In this document: piece by piece, positions 11,100 to 22,440 of the stretch | Layout of the letters: every line of letters starts with the position of its first letter | Numbering within the stretch: the stretch's first letter is position 1 | From: Moringa oleifera | Taxonomy: Eukaryota > Streptophyta > Magnoliopsida > Brassicales > Moringaceae | NCBI GenBank assembly: GCA_021397835.1 | Contig: JAJFZO010000863.1 | Span: forward strand, 992,001-1,056,000 | DNA length: 64,000 bases | Direction: 5' to 3' | The notes under the pieces: model-generated | Databases searched by the model: none | Seen by the model: the letters and a program-made list of their open reading frames with translations, nothing else | Told to the model about the DNA's origin: nothing | Position numbers and translations under genes: made by a program

Positions 11100-13967
11100 G
11101 TTAACACAATAAGACAGCTACTTACAACCTATGCGTGATTCACTTCACTTCAACTCTCTCTCTATACTCTTTAGCACTCAACGGACCAATGAGTCAGCAA
11201 TCACCACAGCAAAGCAGAATGGTGAAAGAAAGAAAGCGGAGGTGCACTGTATACCAGTAAGAGCAGAAGAGTATTCACATTTCACTAAATTCCTCAAGAC
11301 CAGCTCCAAAAATTTCTGTTCTTCACTACAAAACCCTCCTCCTTCAAATGGGAATTCATCTCATTATAATTAGACTGTTGAAAAGGGAAAAAAGCACAGG
11401 AGTGTCACCAAATGAGAGTGTGAGCACCAAACCCTAACGCCCAAAATTAGAAAGCAAGGAGACACAAACTACCATCCCGTAAAACCATGGAAACCCATGA
11501 CTTACCACATAAAATTATTTGCTTTTAAATTTTCAAGTGACTAAGTCTGCTTAGAATTGCAGACAAGACCCACAGCTTAAGGCCCGAATAACCACCCCAG
11601 AGTTTGGACGACATTGATAAAACGTTATATCAACCAGAAAAAGAAAAAGGAAAGCATGACTTACGTCAGCGGGCCGCGGGCCTACAGGTGGCGCAGAAAC
11701 TGCGCTCACGGAGGCGGGACAGAAGCGGATGCCTTCTGGCACCGCCAATAACTCAGCCATTGGACCTGAGCCCGCTGCATCCGACCTGTCGATCAGAGAC
11801 TTGGGCGGCCCAATTAGCCAGGCTGTGCGGCCCAAAGAGCCAGCTTCTACTCCATCATCTTTAATCAGTAATTATATGTAATTAATTTTTCAAAAATCTG
11901 GTTGGAAGTTTACCAATGATAAAGAAAATATGATATTATCTTTTAAAACAAAAGATCAAAATAGACCCAATTTGCGAATATATTATATAAAGTGGGCAGG
12001 CACATATTAATTAACAAGAGCACCAGCAGGATCACCAATCCATTAAAGGCTAATGGGAATCATAATTTAGATGCGAGTCAACCTTACTGATTGCATTAAA
12101 GAATTCGGACTAATGACGTCAATGCGACATAAAAAATGAATTTTAAACCTCCAGCCTGCATAAAAGACAATAATAAAATAAGTAGCGGGACTCTTCGCGT
12201 AATAAGTATAGAATAATTAATCAACCCAGAAACGGGGAGAGTGGCCCACATATTATGTGAGTAGACCCTTGGATTCTCCACGTGGCCAGTTGCCCGTCTC
12301 AAGACACATTGCCAATTTAAGATTATGAAAAGTTTGTTTTATTTGATGATTTTAAAATAAAAATATAATTTAAATTATGTATGGAAATTACATTTGGTAA
12401 AAAAAAAAATGATGGTTCAGCCAATGTATATTTTAAATGAGTAATAATTTTATTATCCATAAATAAGATAATTATTTATTTAAAATGTATTTTTAATTAG
12501 AAAACAGACATGTAAGAGTGAAAAGAAAATAAAAAATTAACAAAGTGAATGTGTTTTTTGAGTTGAATAGATTGAAAATTTTATTAATATTAAATTAATT
12601 TCATGTTTTTTATTTGACATAACAAAATGCTGTGAGATGTTTATTAATTAGAATAATATGTAAATAAAAATTAAATGTGAAATATATCAAAAATGTTTAA
12701 TTAATAATATTATTTAAAAAATAATAAAATCAACAAAGTTATTGAATTATGATTTATGTTTATGTTTATGGTATGAGTCAATTTTAAAAAATACTGATTA
12801 ACAGGTCAAAAGGACAGCACAGAGATCATAGCATCAGTTATGATGTTTGCACAATTTTATTTCTTTTTTAAAAAGGACGAATAATGGAAGATTCCAATTA
12901 AATCTTACGACAGTAATTAAGAAGGCCCCATCAAAGGAGGAAAGCCCCCTTTTTTATAAAGTTTTAAATTTAAAATATTCCCAATTTGGACTCCGTCAAT
13001 ATCCGTCAGTGTCGTTATGTGGGGACCGCAGAGAAGACGCCGTCCGGTTATTTCATTTCCCACAGGACTATTACTATTCACCAACAACCATCGCCACCAC
13101 CAGGCACGACATTGTATCTTCTTAGCCTACAACTATTACCCCTTATTTGGCACCCACTATCTCTCTCTCTCAATCTCGAAATCACTCTCGCTCTCAGTCT
13201 CTCTCTTTCTCCAAACTCTGTCTTGACGTTTTCTCTTGCTTTCTCAGATTCCCTTTCTCCTCTGAAAAATCTCTTCGGATTGCTCTCACGTCCACAAATG
13301 GTGCTATCGAAGCGTGGCCATAGGTTCTTCAAATTCAGAAGCCCGGTTTCATGCCAAATTCATTCATATATATTATTACCATATTGTTGAAGAATTTCTG
13401 AGATCAAACTTTCTTTTAGCAGAAGAATTCTCCTCCACAAAACTTGCAATTTCTTACCCCACCTCTCAATCCGTAGAACACTTTGTTTCTTTGTTCAATT
13501 TCATTGGTTGGGACAAAATATTCTCTTCCCCACCAATATCAACGTTCAAACAGTTGTTTTCTCTTTTTTTTTTGTTTGTACATTTGATCTTCCAGGAAGG
13601 CTTTACGCGGAAATAGATATATCGTCTTCTCTTTCTGTCTTGCTCTGTTAGATATATATACTTTTTATAAAATTATCGTAATAAAAGACAGATGATTACC
13701 CAGGACTACAAGTACTACTCACGTGCAGTGGTGGAGATGGCTTGGATTATGCTCAGTGTGGACTACTCAAGGCTGTTTTGGTTACTGTTTGGTGTCTTTT
13801 CCTATGAATATCATGAGGGAAAGCCTCGGATCATCTAGCATCACCCATTTCCCATAATTACTTTGTAGTTCAATTAATTCTTGCTTTCTATATAGTAATA
13901 GGCACTATTCAAGATTAAATAGTTTGCTGAGGAGGTTTTGAAGGGTGCTTGAATCGAATACTCAGCT
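11100..13967. promoter_or_regulatory. Divergent promoter region between the SWIB gene and the WNK gene
   Basis: This 2.9-kb spacer has no coding exon. It holds a GC-rich island at about 11650-11860 with GGCCCA/TGGGCC-type (site II-like) motifs, including the near-palindrome TTGGGCGGCCCAA at 11801-11813. It also contains a G-box core CCACGTGG at 12278-12285, an AT-rich stretch at 12300-12800, and a pyrimidine-rich CT tract at 13155-13265 typical of plant core promoters or 5' UTRs. The long distance from the CT tract to the WNK start codon suggests a long 5' leader, perhaps with a 5' UTR intron; this is inference. Confidence 0.5.
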
Positions 13968-16900
13968 ATGTACAAGACTACCTCGTTAAGGGGATATCGT
14001 GATGGAGGCCGTGCGCACTTCGGATATGTGGAAACCGATCCATCTGGTCGTTATGGACGTGTAAGTCTCTTAACTGATTCCAGATGACCTTTCCATTTAC
14101 ATAATTGCTCTATTATGGTTTTCTCTGATTCATGCTATAGAGATAAGATCACTACTTTTGTTTCCTTGGGAACAGAATAAGAATTACTTAGGTTCTAGGA
14201 GCATGGATCATTGCTTGTTACGATGATTATAGTTTGTCATCTATGTGGTTCTTTTTTTTCTCCCAAGTTTGGATATGATCTGGGTAAGAATCACAAAAGG
14301 TTGACCAAATCGATATTGAATGTTCATTGCTCTGAAAGCTTGGTGTACTGATCATAAAATATGGTGCACATTTTAGAAAGCATTTTTCTCTGCAATCTGG
14401 TGCCTAGTTTGACTTCTCTGGTCTAGCACTTTCGGTTGCTTTCAGCTAAACATCATAAAGATGTGGCTTAAATGAAGCAGAAAATTCCATCACTTTTTCT
14501 CAAGAAATCACTTGCACCATTGATAAATGCAGAAAGTTGGAGCCATAAATGAATCTGGTACCTACTGGCAGAGTATACTAGACATAAGCCATTTTCTTTT
14601 AGAGGCTTTGTTTTCTTTTTCTTTTCTCTGATGGTGGCATTTATCATTTTAGACACGAGCAGTTTGACCTTGAATTGATAATAAAAAAAATTTTGGTTAT
14701 TTTTTATTGGAAAACATAAACCAGAGATGCAAATGGTTCAGTTCTTGCTTTAGTCAACCTTCCTCTCAAGAGCTACTTATGAAATTATTTCTTAAGGCGT
14801 TGAATGACGCATTACCCTGTATCCAACATGCCCCGTCCCACTAGTATGTTGAAGAGTCACTTTAAATTTGCTTACCTCTTGCAAAACATTTCAGGGAAGG
14901 GAAAAAAAAAACAGCCTTTTTGCATGAACTTAGTAGTTTGTTACTTACATAATAGTATCCTTTTTGCTTGATAAGTGGGATATATCCCTGGTTCTTGTTT
15001 ACAGCACTCAAACGCATCAGCAGTGTTCGGTCAAACCCATACCTTGAATTTATACGAGCGAAGTAAATTTCCTGTTCTACCACAATAGAACTACCAAGTG
15101 ATGTCGAACTTAATTAAAGTGAAAGAAAAGTTAGATAGAAAGCAACTGGCATTGGATTCTGTTACCCATTAATTCACGTAGAACTCTGTTTAGTGGAATG
15201 GGAATTTGATTTAATGAAGGCCTCTCTTTACCTTAGACCCAGACTTGTTATTTTTGAGAGCTTCAGGGAAAAAAACCAGCATGGCATTAGATTTTGACGA
15301 AGTTAGAAAAAATGAGTGAGCCCATCTTACTGAGAAAGAGAGTGAACTGGAACGTCATAGTAGATTTTGGCATCTCATCACTTGTTCTTACGAAAGTGGA
15401 AGGTTAGTTATTTTCCTACTTCATTAAATGAGTCTTCACATTTTCTGCTTTTTGGCTGCATTTACAAAACTGAAGTGAACGTATTGTATGCAAATATGTA
15501 GACACTGGAAAGAGTCTTATATTATTGGATGCAGTTAGAGCACTCAGAAGACTACTTGTTTGTGTAATTGGACGTGATATTTTTCAGTTCACAGAAATTC
15601 TTGGCAAGGGAGCCATGAAGACAGTTTATAAAGCATTTGATGAGGTCCTTGGACTGGAAGTGGCATGGAACCAAGTGAAGCTTAATGATGTCTTTCGTTC
15701 ACCAGTGGAGGTAGAGCGGCTTTACTCTGAGGTTCACCTACTCAAGAATCTTGATCATGAATCCATCATACGATTCTATACGTCTTGGATTGATGTTGAT
15801 CAAAGAACCTTCAACTTCATCACTGAGATGTTTACCTCTGGCTCCCTTAGAGAGTAACAACCAGACCTTACAATATACTTTTATGCTTAAGTTACCAATT
15901 TAATAGACATCTTAGTTAGTGTCATTCCAGTAAAGGTGGTTTTTGTTTGTACAGGTACAGACAGAAGTACCCGCAAGTAGATATACGAGCAGTTAAGAAC
16001 TGGGCACGCCAAATCCTGCGTGGTCTTGCATACTTGCATGGCCATGACCCTCCAGTGATACATAGAGACCTTAAATGTGACAACATCTTTGTCAATGGCC
16101 ATCTTGGTCAAGTCAAGATCGGTGATCTTGGCTTAGCAGCAATTCTTCGGGGCTCGAGACATGCACACAGTATCATAGGCAATCTTTGTCCCCTTCTCCG
16201 GTCATTTTAGGCTTGGTTGATATCTCTTAACTCTATGCCTAACATATGTTTCTATTGTAACAGGTACGCCAGAGTTTATGGCTCAAGAAATGTATGAAGA
16301 AAATTATAATGAACTAGTGGACATATACTCCTTTGGTATGTGTGTGCTAGAGATGCTTACTGCTGAATACCCATATAGTGAGTGCTCCAACCCTGCCCAA
16401 ATATACAAGAAAGTGACCTCGGTAAGCTCGGTGTTAATTGACCTTTTCTATTTTTACTGTGCAATCACCTCAAAATTTGAGTCCGCAACATTACCATTTG
16501 CTGGCCTTCTCCAGGGAAAGTTACCAGAAGCTTTCCATCGAATTCAAGATGTGGAAGCTCAGTGCTTCATAGGGAAGTGTTTGGAGACAGTTTCGAAGCG
16601 GTTACCAGCCAAGGAACTGTTGCTGGACCCCTTTCTAGTATCTGATGAAGGGATGTCATTGACTAACCTGAGAGCCCCAACTCAAAAGTCAGCTTCCAGT
16701 GGAACATTGATGAGTTTGGTGCCTGCTCCAACAAGAACCACAGATATGACAATCACGGGCACTATGAATGCAGAAGATGATATAATTTTTCTGAAAGTAC
16801 AGATTTCGCACAAGGATGGTACTGATTTGAATTTTTATTTGCTGCACATTTATAGTTAGGCATATTTTTACTGAATTTATTAATATTCCAGGTTTTAACA

Positions 16901-17909
16901 TGCTCCTTAGCTGCTCACATTTATCTTCATGCATCAATACTCATTTATTTAACTGTTTCAACTTATTCAGTTGCTTTGACTTTCCTTTATTGCACAGCGT
17001 GCACATTAATGATGTTTTCCATGTTACAGGTAATACTAGAAACATATACTTCCCCTTTCACATTGTGAACGATACTGCAACTGATGTTGCAGTTGAGATG
17101 GTGAAAGAATTGGAGATCACAGACTGGGAACCATTGGAGATTGCTGAGATGATAGAGGAAGAGATATCTTCCATGGTTCACAGAAGGAAGCGGTGGGGCT
17201 CAGCCCAAGTTCACCATCAACACAGCTTTAGCTATGAAGATGAAGATGATGACAATAGAACCCGTCATCCTTTCTACTATAACTCCTCCTCCCATGCTTC
17301 CTCCCAAGCTTCTCTTCCAGCTTTTGTATCTTCCCACGAGCCCTTGTTTCATGATGGAAATGGTGCAGCTTCTGATCACAGTTGGCTCCATGGTAGATCT
17401 AATTATCCTTTGTGCCATATTTCTATTAATCTTTCAACATTCCATAGTGACAAATGTGGTTATAAATAGTTAGTATGGAGTATGTTTCTTGTGATGATTT
17501 GACTTAAAAACCTATAAATGCAGAAGAGGATGCAAGTTCTAGCAGCTCCTGGAGCTCCCCCAAGTATTCAAATGTGAACTACTACTTGGACAATGGAGAT
17601 GATTACCGTTCGATTCTTAGAGAAGGTGAGCCTGCAAGTAATTTGATGATGCACAAGTCCACAAGATTCTGCCCTGCAGCTAGTACTAGTCATTACCAGT
17701 GCAATGAACAACTTGATTCTTGGAGAGGCCGTGGCGTAAGTCAACATCGAAAACTAACCAGGATTCAGTCACTTGTGGATGTGCGGAGACAGTTGTTGCA
17801 TCGGTCATTGATGGAGGCCATAAATAAAAGGCGCTTGTTTAAGACTGTTGGAGCTGTTGAAAACATTGGATATCATGAGCCAGCCGGGTTCTCAGACAAG
17901 TTTTTCTAG
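13968..17909 (+). CDS. WNK-type serine/threonine protein kinase (WNK4/WNK5-like)
   Basis: Seven exons: 13968-14060, 15588-15853, 15955-16178, 16264-16421, 16515-16818, 17030-17392, 17524-17909; total 1794 nt, 597 residues, all phases consistent. The kinase domain is at about residues 32-287. The glycine loop is [10 protein letters not shown], with the WNK-specific catalytic lysine at K42, and the usual subdomain II lysine position is N59 (VAWNQVKL). HRDLKCDN and GDLGLA are intact. Subdomain VIII reads FMAQE instead of the usual FMAPE. A second regulatory block follows ([40 protein letters not shown]), as in WNK C-terminal PF2-like domains, then a Ser-rich tail with the plant motif [13 protein letters not shown] and RRLFKTVG. 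Plant WNKs are cytosolic kinases linked to flowering, clock and osmotic signalling; the exact role here is not visible. Intron 3 uses a GC donor. Confidence 0.93.
16179..16263 (+). other. GC-AG intron of the WNK gene
   Basis: The only junction that keeps the invariant kinase sequence HSIIG-TPEFMA joins ATAG (ending 16178) to GTACGCC (from 16264). The intron therefore starts GCAATC and ends TTGTAACAG. No GT donor in the neighbourhood preserves this frame and sequence. Confidence 0.8.
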
Positions 17910-18030
17910 GCAGTGCCTGCCTGGGAGGTATTGCATATCATGACGAAAAGACAATAGAGCAGAGGTTTGAATATTTAAATACCTTGTCAATCACCGTGTT
18001 TGTATGATAATTCCTTTGGAGTGTGCCTGT

Positions 18031-18036
18031 AATAAA
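18031..18036 (+). terminator. Poly(A) signal AATAAA of the WNK gene
   Basis: A canonical AATAAA lies about 120 nt after the WNK stop codon in a T-rich 3' UTR context. It is the best candidate for the near-upstream polyadenylation element. Confidence 0.5.
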
Positions 18037-18585
18037 AACTGTAAACATGTTTGTAATTAAAGCTATGAACAGTGGGAAGGAGCTTTCTTGTTTGTGTAGG
18101 AGGAAATTGGCTTGTTTGCTTTTTTTTCACTTTTCACAGCAATAATGACTAAAACTAACTTATGTTTTCTTCTTCTTCTTCTTTTTTCCAAGGGAGGTCA
18201 AGATTGATCACTAAAAAAAATAAAATAAAAAAATGAAGTATAGTTTTTATTTCTTTTTTCTTTTGCACGAAAAATTTCACTCTCTTGGTAAGTATCATAT
18301 TCAATATTATTGGATGCTTTGTTTTCAGAATACAACAAGTAATTTCTTTTAGGTTTTTTTCAATAAATTTTATTTTCTCTTTGATGTTGACCACAAAGGT
18401 AAAGTATGTAATGTTGACAATATTATTATGAGCACATTGTTGAAAAGTATTTATATTAAACGGTTACTAAAATTCTATGCATGAAGAACTACATAGCTTT
18501 ATTTGAAGTTTGTTTTGTTAACATTTAAGTTGCATGTGTTATTTTAAGCGTTGTGCACTAATATTTGGAAACCGTGTATTGTTAT

Positions 18586-19187
18586 TAGGGATGTTCCTGG
18601 TACGGTTTGATTGGTATATACTTTTTTTAACAAATGAAATCATTGATGTGGTTTGATGATTATCTTTAATCATGCGGTTTGATCTACATAATAAAAATTA
18701 GAACAAATCACACTACAAAATGCAATACGATTTAGCGTGATTTGGTTTATCAATGTATTTTAGAAGTAAATACCAATTATCAAGTGATAGCAATTTACTA
18801 TAAATTAAAAAATTCAAACATTAATATTAATCAATTTCAAAGTTTAAAGTCTATCAAAGCTTATACAAACAAATTAAAATACTAACTTGTACAAATCAAT
18901 TAAAATATTAATTTAAAAATTTAAAATTTATCAAAGTTTTTAGAAAGAAACTTTGAATAAAAATTGTTTGAGTTTTAGCTTGGGCTTTCAAAAAGTGATA
19001 AAAAATAAAAAAATTATAAATTTTTATTAAATATAATACGATTTGATTTTAAATTAAATCATTTATATTTTTTAAAAAATCAAATCACATTGATGCGGTT
19101 TGTATTTTTTAAAACCATTAATTTAAAAAATTACGTGACTAGATTTGATCGATTTTCACAGTTTATCGATTTTTTTGAACACCCTTA
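18586..19187. mobile_element. hAT-type non-autonomous transposon (MITE-like)
   Basis: The 602-bp element starts TAGGGATGTTC and ends GAACACCCTTA, imperfect terminal inverted repeats of the type seen in plant hAT elements. It is flanked by ATTGTTAT (18578-18585) and ATTGTTAC (19188-19195), an 8-bp target duplication with one mismatch, the hAT hallmark. The interior is AT-rich with repeated GCGGTTTGAT-like and ATTTGGTTT-like motifs in both orientations and no coding capacity. Confidence 0.8.
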
Positions 19188-19195
19188 ATTGTTAC

Positions 19196-21640
19196 ATGGA
19201 GATCATTTATTAGTATATGAGGAGTGTGTATTGACATTAGTGAACTATGTATTATATTGAAGACATAATATAATTATATGCAAGGTCGTATATTGATATA
19301 ATAATTTAGTACTTTGATATGTTAGATCCATGTATTATTATGCTAGATTCGTGTTATTGTTATACTAGGTCCATTTATTGTTAGATGAGAACTGTGTCTT
19401 AATATATATGTTAGGTTTTGTGTATTGATCCCAATGCACTGTGTATTGGTAAGTTTTTATTATGTGTTAATTTGAAGGTAAATTGTCTTATGATTTTTAG
19501 AACAGTTTGATTAATAGTGTTATTTGCCTCATAAAATGACAAATGTTATTAGAGTTCTATTGTAGTATAATGAGATATTGATCTAATTGAAAACAGCTTT
19601 TAATATGTAGAGAATACAATCAAAACAAATGGTTTATTTTTAAATAAATTCATTACTTATGCCCAATTGATGGAGAAAGTTTAATTATATGTGGAAGCAA
19701 ATTTTCAAGTTTGATTAAGAGTTAAATGGGTAAATTTTTAGGATAATGATAGTCTTTGCACCAGGATAACAAACAATAAATATTTGAATGTCAAGTTTTA
19801 CAAGCGATTTGCTCGTTGTTATCCAAAAAATATTGATCAAACCACACATGATCAAATGCATCAACCAAAACTCCCATAATGATTTGTCCTAAATGATAGT
19901 ATTTTTAATTATAGTTAATACTTTTGACTTCATGAATGAAATAAATATCCAAGAAGCTGTAGACTTTGATATCAAGGATGAATATCTAATCTCTGACACC
20001 TACCATAGCATAAAAGAACACCTCATTTTATCTCCAGAACCTGTGCACTTTGATCATATTGTTGATTCAAATGAATGTTCATCATGCCCGCATGCAACTA
20101 AAAACATTAGGGATTTAATTTGTGATGAGGAAGTCAAAGATCCAATAAATGAGATTTTGAGAACGCATGAACTCCTAGGGTAGATTACGTTGCCACATCA
20201 ATCCTTTGTTTTCAACTTGCTTACCTATAAACATCTTGGTTGGCTTTTTATTATAGAATCCTATATAGTCTCCAACAAAAAAATAATAATAATAAACTAA
20301 TCAAGTGATCTTATGTAATTACAAAAGAACCTCTTGCTCTTATGATTAAGTTTTATTATATATGTGACCTTTTTTGGAGATTGCTTCTAGGTTGAATTAT
20401 TGATTATGCATAAGCCTATGCATGATACTTTGATTCAGTAGCACCTTCTTTCCTTTTAAAGCTAAATGCATAAATCAATGCATGGCACCAACTTTGACAG
20501 CTATAGTAAATGCACACCATATGGTGGATGATAAAAAAAAAAAAAAGATCTTTTTGATGTTTTAAAGCAACAAGATTCATGAATTCTTCCTCTTTGCTTA
20601 TTTAAGTGGCTACAAAAGACTCCATCTATACCTCGCCAAGTAGCTATATATAAAGTTCAAGACTCAAAATTTCTAGTAAGGTTTTTTCACCATAGCTATG
20701 TCGTTTTTATGTGTCACTCATTTTTTCATCCCTGCCTCATATTATATTAAAAGTGCAAAAACATTTCCTTGTGGCACACCTAGGATATGTGGCCAAAATT
20801 TATAAAGAAGTATGATCCAAAGTAGTGATTGCTATAAGAATGAAATATTCCAAAGAATTTACTTATAAAAAAATTTTAACTAATTGTGCCATAGTTGAAT
20901 GTTTATGTCAAAAAACTACATAGACATAATACAATACTTTACTCTCAGAGGTGACCCTTAAGTTCATTTACTTTTGGTTTAATATGGCATCGATAGTAAT
21001 AGCTATCCTTTCAATTTGTCGATCCTCAATTATAAGTTCTCATTAATCATAATTTAAAGGATCCATACTATCATACTATTTTTAACCATACTTGCATAGG
21101 CTCGTAAGATGATAGTGAACATATCTTTCTCTTATTGGAACTTTTGATGCAAGTAATCAAAGTTTCTTTTTAGGGATAACACTATTTTTTCCTTGTATCG
21201 CTTAGTTTTATTTTTTTTCTCTCTCTCTCTTTTTTATTTCCTTCTGTTCTATTGATTTCAAGGCATAATATCACCTTTATGGTTAGGCTTAATTTTTCAC
21301 TCTGTCTTTTAATCATCATCACACTTTGTCAAACTTGTAAAAGTTAAGTCTTTCTTTTCTCTCTATCCGATAAAATCAATTAAATCCTTTCATCCGGTGT
21401 AATAGTGGTACTAATTCTAAACGAAATGAAAGTGGTACGTGAGCTAGATATAAAGGTGGTTGACACCTTGAAGAGTTATATTAGTCAGACCAAGAGACAT
21501 GTGCTAAGTAGAGAGATCAAAAAGAAGCCCGAGAAAGTGGTTTCTTTGTAAAGGAAAGAAACACGTGTTTAGTCCTTATCCTTGATGACCAACTATGCAC
21601 TACTCTTATATAGTTTTAATTTGCCCATTTACATAAAATC
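19196..21640. other. AT-rich spacer without a recognisable gene
   Basis: A 96-codon frame at 19893-20183 has no recognisable domain, promoter or splice context and is probably chance or an eroded repeat. Short runs such as (AAT)n at 20286-20299 and a poly(A) run at 20535-20549 are present. Nothing else can be supported. Confidence 0.5.
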
Positions 21641-21659
21641 AAAATTAGCAGAAAGAGTC

Positions 21660-22060
21660 ATTGTTTGAGGCCCTTCAAGTGTTGCAAAAATGGAGCTAAG
21701 TTAAGGAAAGTATTTCGAAATCTAGGCAATATGTTGGTGGCAAAAATGATTGGGACATGCTAGATAAAATTAAAACTAGATCTTATATTCCATCATACAA
21801 TGCTAAGCAATATGGTTGTATTAGAAAACGTTGAATTCCTTTAGAGATGAAAGAACTAAACAAAAATAATGTTTCAAGATGTGGTCAATGTGGACTTTAA
21901 CAACATGTTTGAATCTACAATTGGTACATGGTATATTTTCGTTGAGTGCACATCACATATTTCGGATTAATATCAATGTAAATGCCGCGGATATGGTGTC
22001 ATTAGGCATAATCGTTAAACATGCATAAATCACCATTAACCAACATTGCTCGGTGAGTGA
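21660..22060 (+). pseudogene. Possible MULE transposase C-terminal remnant
   Basis: Around 21835-21900 the plus strand encodes LEMKELNKNNVSRCGQCGL followed, after a stop, by QHV. This resembles the CxxCGxxGH zinc-knuckle end of Mutator-like transposases preceded by a basic linker. Stops interrupt every frame. The similarity is short, so the call is tentative. Confidence 0.25.
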
Positions 22061-22086
22061 ACATACTTTACTGTGATTAATTGTAA

Positions 22087-22440
22087 ATGATGTATACTAA
22101 ATGTTTATTGATCGATGTGGTCCATGTATTTATGTGTGAACTATGTAATTATGTAAATATTGCAGGTGTTGATGTAATTGAACTATGCAATCATGCATAT
22201 AAGTCATGTAATCATATTCATGTTCCATGTATCAAATTATATAGGTCATGTAACCATGTTTATGCTTTGTGTATTGATGTATATATGCCATGTAATCATG
22301 TTCATTAGCGTGTATCGATGTATATAAGTCATATACTCATGTTCATGTTTCGTGCATTGATGCATTTACATCGTGTAATCATGTTCATGTTTTGTGTATG
22401 TCTTGTGTACTCATGCTCATGTTTTATGTATTATTTTATA
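22087..22440. repeat. Degenerate minisatellite with ATCATGTTCATG-type units
   Basis: Variants of a roughly 50-bp unit recur head to tail. The unit combines TGTATTGATGTATATA, a (A)GTCATGTAATCATG-like segment and TTCATGTTT(C/T)GTGTATT. At least five imperfect units are readable; the open frame across the array is a by-product of the repeat. Confidence 0.7.

Noticed and set aside
11551..11864. Open frames on both strands across the GC-rich island
   Set aside because: High GC lowers stop frequency; neither protein resembles a known family.
12847..13616. Several overlapping frames of 69-134 codons before the WNK gene
   Set aside because: They arise from the CT-rich leader or promoter, use low-complexity Ser/Leu sequence, and none shows homology or splice continuity with WNK.
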